A stretch of DNA of 55,663 nt from Paenibacillus typhae. Lineage in GTDB: Bacteria > Bacillota > Bacilli > Paenibacillales > Paenibacillaceae. A model generated the notes under the pieces. That model was not told the origin of the DNA. It did not search any database and saw nothing but the letters and a program-made list of their open reading frames with translations. Below, in pieces: positions 50,213 through 55,663 of this stretch. Made by a program: the position numbers and the translations under genes. The stretch lies in contig NZ_FNDX01000039.1 in assembly GCF_900099765.1 (NCBI RefSeq), positions 1 through 55,663 of the forward strand. Reading direction: 5' to 3'. The number at the start of each line of letters is the position of its first letter. Position 1 is the stretch's first letter.

Positions 50213-51244
50213 ATGAGGTTCACATTCCCCATTCTTACCTTATGCCATGGCGGAGCGCAACGAATGCTGGTGGAACTCACCAATGGTCTGACTGCGCTGG
50301 GCCACCAGGTTGTTATTGTCATGCCTATCCACGGCGATGTTTCTTACGAGATTCATTCGGCCCTGCACCGCACCGATCATACTGTGCTCCGGGAATCCGA
50401 CTTCCCCTTCAGCGATGTTATCGTATCCAACTTTTATACTACGGTGCCGGTCTCCGAGGCGGCAAGCCAGAGCGGCAAGGGGCTTCATGTCCGCCTGTCG
50501 TTATGCTATGAACCTCTGTTCCTGCCTGAGAATCATGTCTCATTTCCCAGTTATAATACCACGCCAAGGCTGATTGTGCTGTCGAAATGGCAGCGGGATA
50601 TTATTGCCCTTAACCACGGGATAACAGCCAGCATGGTTCCGGTCGGCATCAGTACAATTTTCCGCAACCAGCATATCCGCCACAAGCTGCAGGAGCCCAT
50701 GAATATTACAGCCATTCTCCGCAAGGTCGAAAACGGATTTTCGTGGCACCGTGAGCAGGATTATCTCATTCAGCAGTTAGATATCGTGAAACAGAATCTG
50801 CCGCAGGTTACGATCAATTTCATCAGCCCGCCGGATGAATTCTACACCTCGGAGTCCCTGCAACAGCTGAAAGCCAGCGGCAAATACCGCTTCTTCACCC
50901 CGCTGAACGATGAGGAGCTGAATTATCATTATAACGGGGCCGATATTTTTGTCAGCTCCAGCAGTTTTGACAGCGGCTCCCTGCCGGGGCTGGAAGCAAT
51001 GCGCTGCGGTGCTGCGCTGGCAACCGTGTATTCGGGAGGAAATATGGAGTATGCCAGGCATGAACAAAACTGCCTGCTCTCTTTCCGCTATGAAAACCGG
51101 CTGGCCGGAGACGTAATCCGGCTGGTGCAGGATCATGTGCTCAGAGTCAGGCTGGCCTCCCAGGGTGAAGCAGACTCAAACAGCTGGACCTGGGCGAACA
51201 GCGTCCGGAAGCTGGAACAGGCCATTTTGAATTACATGGCATAA
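50213..51244 (+). CDS. Glycosyltransferase, GT4-like
   Basis: A 343-residue GT-B-fold transferase. The N-terminal loop is FPILTLCHGGAQRMLVELTN, and the C-terminal donor-binding part is NGADIFVSSSSFDSGSLPGLEAMRCGAALATV, where E in LPGLEAM is the nucleotide-sugar contact. No membrane helix. Probably adds a sugar to a surface polysaccharide or glycolipid; donor and acceptor unknown. ATG 50213 is preceded by AAGGGAAGAG; GTG 50210 is an alternative. Convergent with another glycosyltransferase gene. Confidence 0.85.
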   Translation: MRFTFPILTLCHGGAQRMLVELTNGLTALGHQVVIVMPIHGDVSYEIHSALHRTDHTVLRESDFPFSDVIVSNFYTTVPVSEAASQSGKGLHVRLSLCYEPLFLPENHVSFPSYNTTPRLIVLSKWQRDIIALNHGITASMVPVGISTIFRNQHIRHKLQEPMNITAILRKVENGFSWHREQDYLIQQLDIVKQNLPQVTINFISPPDEFYTSESLQQLKASGKYRFFTPLNDEELNYHYNGADIFVSSSSFDSGSLPGLEAMRCGAALATVYSGGNMEYARHEQNCLLSFRYENRLAGDVIRLVQDHVLRVRLASQGEADSNSWTWANSVRKLEQAILNYMA

Positions 51245-51245
51245 T

Positions 51246-51294
51246 AAAAGGGCAGCAGCACATCGGAAACCGGCGGTGTGCTGCTGTCCTTTTG
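51246..51294. terminator. Bidirectional terminator between glycosyltransferase genes
   Basis: GCAGCAGCACA (51252-51262) pairs with TGTGCTGCTG (51277-51286); flanked by AAAAGG on one side and CCTTTTG on the other, so it can act in both directions. Confidence 0.85.
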
Positions 51295-51336
51295 TTCGTA
51301 AACGGCAGGTTATTCTGGTAAGCCTGTTAATCGGTC

Positions 51337-52461
51337 TTACGGCGATGCAGGACCAGCTTCTGCTTCCGGGGATTGCAGCCGGATATAACGGTCCCCGAGG
51401 AGGTTCTGAAAATAATTGCGGTTATACAGCATGCTGGGATGTGTCGGATGGAACAACAGCGCTGTTTCATTATATTGATTGGCTTTTTCATGCTGTCCCA
51501 GCCGGTCATAGCACAAGGCCAGCTGAAGATAGGGCAGCCAGGTCGAATAGGCTTCATTCCTGATCGCCATGGATTCCCCGTTCCGTGGCAGCTTGACCGC
51601 CAGCTCATACCAGTAAGCCGCCGTTTGCAGCTGGCCCTTATCCAGATGCCAGGCACCAAGCCTGCAGCAGAACTCCGCACGCGGCTGGTCATACTGCAGC
51701 GTCCTGCAGAGCGCGGCGAAGACAGCTCCCTGCTCCCCTAACCGTTCCCGGCATTCTGCCAGCTTCAGGCAGGCCTGAATATTATCCTCTACCCAGCCTC
51801 TCCCCCCGTCCAGAAACTGCTCATAATATCCGGAGGCCTCTTCAAACCTCCCATGGTCACGCAGCTCATTAGCAAAATAGTACTGGTCGCGCGGGGTGAA
51901 CTGTTCTCCGGCTGCCGCCCGTTTCTGGTAAATCTGCAGATTGCGGTCAGTGTATGCTTTGTCTTTTTCATGCGTAATACAGACATCACTGCTGAGCGAA
52001 GGCCCGTACACCTCCAGATACTCATGCACCGGCCCGATCCATTTGAAATTGCAGCTGCGGCGGACCAGACGGTTGCGGCGCAGCGAAGCGGTCACATTCC
52101 CGGCTGCATCAAAGCCCAGATTATATTGCATATTTACGCTGTCGATTCCCTCCGGCATATTGCTCTTCAGCCGTATAAACCGCTGCTGGTCCTCCTCTTT
52201 AAGATAATCGTCGGCGTCAAGCCAAAGGATGTATTCTTTGGTAGCTTTGCTGAAGGCAAAATTACGTGCAGCGGAGAAATCGTCAATCCAGGTAAAATCA
52301 TAAAGGACCGCCCCGAAAGCCATAGCAGCAGACTTTGTACCGTCGGTAGAGCCTGTATCCACAATAATGATCTCGTCGGCAATCGCGGAGACTGTAGAAA
52401 GGCAGCGGGGCAGGCTGTTTTCTTCATTGCGGACAATCATACATAAGCTGATTTCTATCAT
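51337..52461 (-). CDS. Family 2 glycosyltransferase with TPR-like tail
   Basis: A 374-residue protein. The N-terminal GT-A domain (about 1-190) starts ISLCMIVRNEENSLPRCL and holds the nucleotide-binding acid in IIIVDTGSTDGT and the DxD-type motif WLDADDYL. The C-terminal half is a TPR-like helical array (YYFANELRDHGRFEEASGYY, CLKLAECRERLGEQGAVFAA). This fusion occurs in SunS-like and other Bacillales transferases that glycosylate proteins or peptides. ATG 52461 is 5 bases after GGAGG. No peptide precursor gene is visible next to it. Confidence 0.87.
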   Translation of the reverse strand: MIEISLCMIVRNEENSLPRCLSTVSAIADEIIIVDTGSTDGTKSAAMAFGAVLYDFTWIDDFSAARNFAFSKATKEYILWLDADDYLKEEDQQRFIRLKSNMPEGIDSVNMQYNLGFDAAGNVTASLRRNRLVRRSCNFKWIGPVHEYLEVYGPSLSSDVCITHEKDKAYTDRNLQIYQKRAAAGEQFTPRDQYYFANELRDHGRFEEASGYYEQFLDGGRGWVEDNIQACLKLAECRERLGEQGAVFAALCRTLQYDQPRAEFCCRLGAWHLDKGQLQTAAYWYELAVKLPRNGESMAIRNEAYSTWLPYLQLALCYDRLGQHEKANQYNETALLFHPTHPSMLYNRNYFQNLLGDRYIRLQSPEAEAGPASP

Positions 52462-52620
52462 CATGTCCTCCTGACCGGTTGTACTGTCAACCACATTGGT
52501 GCTCCTATATGGATATGCAGCCCTGCCGTTTTGCAACCCTGTTCCTACCTATGGTGCTGCCGGATTCCGCCGGTATCCTCTGCTGAACGGGCCGGACAAT
52601 AAAGTTTCCTGCAAAAAAAA

Positions 52621-52646
52621 GCAACTTTTCCTGATGTGGGAGGGTC
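52621..52646 (+). promoter_or_regulatory. Candidate ECF-type autoregulated promoter
   Basis: GCAACTTTT at 52621-52629, resembling the AAC core of ECF -35 boxes, with GGTC at 52643-52646 as a possible -10, spaced 17 bases from AAC. It lies 28 bases before the sigma gene, where self-activation is usual for this class. 52462-52620 shows no other feature. Confidence 0.4.
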
Positions 52647-52673
52647 AATGTTATTGAGACTGGGGGGCAAGGC

Positions 52674-53213
52674 ATGTCAATGGAGCGAAATAACGTCGCC
52701 ACGATGAGCGCTGGCGCATTACAGACACTGATGGAAATCTACGGCGAGGATGTATGGAATTACGCCTTCTTCCTGTCGCGCAGCAGCAGTGCTGCCGACG
52801 ATATCGCCCAGGAAACCTTCATCCGGGCTTATAAATATATGCACGCCTTCCGCGGGGAGGCATCCGTCAAAACATGGCTGCTGCGGATCACCCGCAACCG
52901 CTGGTATACCTACCACAGCAGCAGTTTTATGAAAAGGGTAACCCTGTTGGCAGCCCCGGACAGCACACGTACAGCACAATCGGCTGAAAATGCCTATATG
53001 GATGAATCACTCAGCAGTGAAGTCTGGCAGCTGGTATTACGGCTGCCTCGGAAATACCGGGAGATTCTGATGCTGCATGCTCACTATGAAATGACAATGG
53101 AAGAGCTGGCCCATACGCTGAATATCAGCCTGTCGGCTGCCAAATCGAGGCTGCACCGGGCACGGCAGAAGGCAAGCGAATACTGGGAAAAGGAGCTGAA
53201 CGGGAATGGCTAG
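52674..53213 (+). CDS. ECF sigma factor
   Basis: A 179-residue extracytoplasmic-function sigma factor. Region 2 is at about 18-85 (EDVWNYAFFLSRSSSAADDI, AQETFIRAYKYMHAFRG), region 4 at about 115-170 (LPRKYREILMLHAHYEMTME, ELAHTLNISLSAAKSRLHRA). Directs polymerase to stress promoters; a SigW-like group. GGGGGG lies 6 bases before ATG 52674. It overlaps its anti-sigma gene by 8 bases. Confidence 0.93.
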   Translation: MSMERNNVATMSAGALQTLMEIYGEDVWNYAFFLSRSSSAADDIAQETFIRAYKYMHAFRGEASVKTWLLRITRNRWYTYHSSSFMKRVTLLAAPDSTRTAQSAENAYMDESLSSEVWQLVLRLPRKYREILMLHAHYEMTMEELAHTLNISLSAAKSRLHRARQKASEYWEKELNGNG

Positions 53214-54249
53214 ATTACCGCACGACTGGGAAAAGCGGCTGCAGGAATCGCCGTTTGCAGACAGGCATTTCACTGAGAAGCTTCAGCGGAACGTGAACAG
53301 ACGGCTGAACCATCCGCCGCAGCGGAAGCTCCGCCGCTGGATATATGCTGCAGTCATTCTGCCTTTAGTGGCACTGGTGCTGGTGATCGGTTACAGCAGC
53401 GGCGGATTCAGCAGCCTCACCGGCCGGCCGGATCACGGTGCAGTTTCAAGCGGGGAAAACTCCCCGGATCCCGGAGCGGCCGGCACACAGTCGCCTGCAC
53501 TGTCCTTCCCTTCCGCAGATCCTTCCGGCGATGAGGTGCAGCTGCCGCTTGTTGCTGTGCTTGCCGTTCCCAGTGTGGATGACGGATACCCGGCAGTCAG
53601 GAATCCGGTTCCGGCCTTGCCGGAAATGACTTTTCCGCTATCCGCCGAAATGGCAGACCAGCTGCAGGCAACACTGGTCTACGGAGCTGACGGCAAAAGC
53701 AGCTACCTGCTGCTCTCGCCTGCCGGCTGGGTGGCCTCTGCGGTGATTGGCGCGAACGGCTCCTATGGCTTAACCTTCACGGACCCGGCCGATCCTGCAC
53801 AAACACTGGCCTATACGGATACCAACTGGAGCTGCCAGGGCTGTGCAATCAGCGATATCGGTCTGTATTTTCCGGAGAAAGCAGACTGGGCGGAGGATAG
53901 CGGCTTTCCTGTATACGTGCCGCTCCATTTCAAAAGCCGGGAGCTGCTCGGTACCGGAGGGGCTGCAGGACGTACGGTCCGCTATGCCCTGCAGCCGGAC
54001 AAGGACGGCCTTTTGGCAGACGGGGCGGCTTATTACGAGGAGGGAAGCTGGGGTTATCTCATCCGCAGAATAGAGCTGCGCCATGCCTCCGGTATTCCGG
54101 AGAATGCAGCAATGGAGAGCATACTGGGCTTCTTCGCTGCCGTTCACGGGGCGCTGATTCTTCCTGAGTCAGGGCCGGAATCAGGGGAAGCAGATCCTGC
54201 TCCATATTCAACCAGTGACCTGTTATCCACTCTTGAGCAGCAGGGCTAA
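53206..54249 (+). CDS. Putative membrane anti-sigma factor
   Basis: A 347-residue single-pass protein. A cytoplasmic N-terminus of about 45 residues (WEKRLQESPFADRHFTEKLQ), one TM helix (about 47-68, WIYAAVILPLVALVLVIGYS), a Pro/Ser-rich linker, then an extracellular domain of about 230 residues. The N-terminus lacks the HxxxCxxC zinc motif of common anti-sigma domains. Position and the 8-base overlap with the sigma gene suggest it holds that factor; the outer domain may be the sensor. The outer region contains a CQGC pair. Confidence 0.75.
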   Translation: MARLPHDWEKRLQESPFADRHFTEKLQRNVNRRLNHPPQRKLRRWIYAAVILPLVALVLVIGYSSGGFSSLTGRPDHGAVSSGENSPDPGAAGTQSPALSFPSADPSGDEVQLPLVAVLAVPSVDDGYPAVRNPVPALPEMTFPLSAEMADQLQATLVYGADGKSSYLLLSPAGWVASAVIGANGSYGLTFTDPADPAQTLAYTDTNWSCQGCAISDIGLYFPEKADWAEDSGFPVYVPLHFKSRELLGTGGAAGRTVRYALQPDKDGLLADGAAYYEEGSWGYLIRRIELRHASGIPENAAMESILGFFAAVHGALILPESGPESGEADPAPYSTSDLLSTLEQQG

Positions 54250-54301
54250 AATACAGGCGGCGCAGTACTGAAAATAGTGCGACGGTAGCGGTGTTTTTTG
54301 T

Positions 54302-54364
54302 TATAATATCGTAGTGCACGCAGAAACGCCTCTGCTCTCCATAAGAGTTGCAGCCGTTTCTGCG
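54302..54364 (+). promoter_or_regulatory. pdxK promoter and 5' hairpin
   Basis: TATAAT at 54302-54307 is a clear -10 box; transcription would begin near 54314. Directly after it, CGCAGAAACG (54319-54328) pairs perfectly with CGTTTCTGCG (54355-54364), and the loop can form a further CTGC/GCAG stem. There is no U-run, so it is not a terminator. It leaves a ~118-nt leader before the start at 54432. Confidence 0.55.
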
Positions 54365-54431
54365 GGAAATATACAATGATTCCACCAGAATCAGTGCTTC
54401 AGAACTTTATATACAGAAGGAGACGTTCGCC

Positions 54432-55244
54432 TTGTCCAAAATCGTTAAAACTCTAACTATAGCCGGTAGTGACTCCAGCGGTGGCGCAGGCATCCAGGCT
54501 GACCTCAAAACCTTTGAGGAATATGGTACTTACGGCTTCAGCGCATTAACCACTATCGTTACAATGGACCCGGATAACGGATGGCACCACAACGTTTACC
54601 CGGTCGACGCTGCAATTGTAGCCGAGCAGCTCAAGACGGTCTTTGCCGGCGGTCCGGTCGATGCCATGAAGACAGGCATGCTGGGCAGTGTCGAAATCGT
54701 CCAAGTCGCTGAAAAAGCGATTAAAGACAGCCTGCAGACAAATGTAGTCATAGACCCTGTTATGGTCTGCAAAGGTGAAGATGAAGTATTGAATCCTGAA
54801 AGCGCCAATGCTATCCGAGATCTGCTGCTGCCGCTAGCAACAGTAGCTACGCCCAACCTGTTCGAAGCCGGTGTGCTGTCCGGACTGGGCAAGCTCACAA
54901 CCCTTGAAGAGATGAAGGAAGCAGCACGCCTGATCCACAAGCTCGGAACCAAGAATGTCGTCGTAAAAGGCGGCAAGGCGCTCGGCGGCGATCTGGCGAT
55001 CGATGTCTTCTTCGACGGCTCGGAATTTACCGTGCTGGAAACCGCGAAGATCGAACCGGCTTACAACCACGGCGCCGGCTGCACATTTGCTGCGGCGATT
55101 ACAGGCGGGCTGGCCAACGGTCTGACGGTACATGAAGCTGTAGCCAAGGCTAAAGACTTCGTTTCTGCCGCAATCCGTAGCGGCTACGCTTTTAACCAGT
55201 ATGTAGGACCTGTATTCCACGGCGGCTACCGTCTGGAGAAATAG
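54432..55244 (+). CDS. pdxK: Pyridoxine/pyridoxal kinase
   Basis: A 270-residue ribokinase-fold enzyme that phosphorylates B6 vitamers, and in Bacillus also hydroxymethylpyrimidine. LTIAGSDSSGGAGIQADLKT, DAMKTGMLGS, VIDPVMVCKGEDEVL and HGAGCTFAAAITGGLA match B. subtilis PdxK closely and over its full length. The GAGC anion hole near residue 213 is intact. TTG 54432, after AGAAGGAGACGTTCGCC, gives the family length; the upstream ATG at 54348 has no site. Transcribed alone. Confidence 0.92.
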   Translation: MSKIVKTLTIAGSDSSGGAGIQADLKTFEEYGTYGFSALTTIVTMDPDNGWHHNVYPVDAAIVAEQLKTVFAGGPVDAMKTGMLGSVEIVQVAEKAIKDSLQTNVVIDPVMVCKGEDEVLNPESANAIRDLLLPLATVATPNLFEAGVLSGLGKLTTLEEMKEAARLIHKLGTKNVVVKGGKALGGDLAIDVFFDGSEFTVLETAKIEPAYNHGAGCTFAAAITGGLANGLTVHEAVAKAKDFVSAAIRSGYAFNQYVGPVFHGGYRLEK

Positions 55245-55304
55245 GACAAGCCCTGACTGGAACAGCCATAGATTGTCTGCTAAAAAACCGTGTACCCCAT
55301 AGTG

Positions 55305-55663
55305 GGTACTGGTATTATCCCCTTCAAGTAGACACTCGTAAAAAACCTCATGTGTTAACATGAGGAAATGAGTGAACTTGGAGGGGATTTTTGTATGGCC
55401 AAAAAGGGACAAGTATTTCAATCGTACACAGAGGAATTCAAGACAGAGGCTATTCAAGCCTATTTTACAGGAGGTGAGAGCTACAAGATTGTCTCCGACA
55501 GGTTGGGGATTGCGAACTGTACCCAGCTTAAAGTATGGGTAAAGAAATATCGGAATGGAGAGCCATTCGATACACGAAAAGGGGCAACCAGCCCTTTAAA
55601 AGGACGTCCACGTTCTACATTTTCCAGTATAGAAGAAGAACGAGATTACTTAAAGGCACAGGT
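55305..55663 (+). mobile_element. Left part of an IS3-type insertion sequence (cut by window edge)
   Basis: After pdxK, the sequence near 55305-55345 (CCCCTTCAAGTAGACACT) resembles IS3/IS150-like ends, followed by a perfect hairpin CCTCATG/CATGAGG at 55347-55366 and the transposase orfA. The right end is not in the window, so the terminal repeat and target duplication cannot be defined. Confidence 0.6.
55395..55663 (+). CDS. IS3-family transposase OrfA (partial)
   Basis: Open from ATG 55395 to the window edge, 89 codons seen. It reads MAKKGQVFQSYTEEFKTEAI then KIVSDRLGIANCTQLKVWVK, the helix-turn-helix DNA-binding part of an IS3-type OrfA, followed by a Lys/Arg-rich stretch and the start of a leucine-zipper-like helix. 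GGAGGGG lies 8 bases before the ATG. OrfB would lie beyond the window. Confidence 0.8.
   Translation, partial: MAKKGQVFQSYTEEFKTEAIQAYFTGGESYKIVSDRLGIANCTQLKVWVKKYRNGEPFDTRKGATSPLKGRPRSTFSSIEEERDYLKAQ

Noticed and set aside
50168..51294. Sublancin-like glycocin cluster around the two glycosyltransferase genes
   Set aside because: The GT2-TPR protein is of the SunS type, but no Cys-rich precursor peptide, ABC peptidase transporter or thioredoxin gene lies between or near them.

Overview
The window looks like a chromosomal segment of a Paenibacillus-type member of the Bacillales. This rests on moderate-to-high GC with strong AGGAGG-type ribosome binding sites, and on many proteins whose closest relatives I know are from Bacillus or Paenibacillus: YhfP, YwaC, Amj, YkvA, YfiT, PdxK, LrgAB, CotH with a copper-amine-oxidase-like stalk domain, and a very large secreted alpha-1,3-glucanase. 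There is no rRNA, tRNA or CRISPR array. The only mobile gene is an IS3-type transposase fragment running off the right edge.

Layout. 1-850 has no convincing gene but holds an inverted-repeat element, a four-copy palindromic element and a hexanucleotide-periodic tract. 854-4950 (minus) carries cysK with a lipoprotein gene behind it, an EamA transporter and an AraC/GyrI-like regulator. 5075-8950 is the GH87 glucanase. 9149-16421 holds two small ORFs, a chemotaxis receptor, a Crp/Fnr regulator, a DUF4173 membrane protein, an SgrR-like regulator and a DIP1984 protein. 16422-17012 is gene-free, with a possible structured RNA, terminators and a second copy of the four-copy element. 17013-24932 holds the CotH-like protein, a DinB protein, a three-gene ABC-2 transporter, a GNAT acetyltransferase, a lipoprotein/kinase pair and a TetR regulator divergent from yhfP. 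26115-34780 is mostly minus strand: a cupin protein, a diguanylate cyclase, a four-gene operon (Cof phosphatase, cytoplasmic GH9 glycosidase, HAD phosphatase, YfiT-like transferase), 62-bp tandem repeats, a YwaC-type small alarmone synthetase and an HD-GYP-like phosphodiesterase. 35034-43266 holds a Dabb protein, signal peptidase I, DUF4265, a two-component system, an SDR, a secreted coiled-coil protein with a structured leader, the Amj lipid II flippase, a truncated DUF2809 gene, a NUDIX hydrolase, a CmpB-like membrane protein and two very small proteins. 43378-55663 holds an ArsR-type regulator divergent from a GH51 arabinofuranosidase, lrgAB, a nitroreductase divergent from HxlR, YkvA, a sugar isomerase, a broken DinB-like pseudogene, two glycosyltransferases, an ECF sigma/anti-sigma pair, pdxK and the IS fragment.

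Themes. Polysaccharide use appears three times: secreted alpha-1,3-glucanase, cytoplasmic GH9 and cytoplasmic GH51. Nucleotide second messengers appear as a GGDEF cyclase with an intact inhibitory site, an HD-GYP-like protein that has lost its GYP motif, and a (p)ppGpp synthetase. The most unusual signals are in non-coding DNA: two copies of a composite element made of four ~23-bp motifs (two forward, two reverse, with the same spacing at both sites), three and a bit 62-bp tandem repeats, and several structured leaders. Gene decay is visible as a frameshifted DinB-like gene, a DUF2809 gene missing its N-terminus and a short ABC ATPase. I found no clear defence system or specialised biosynthetic cluster.
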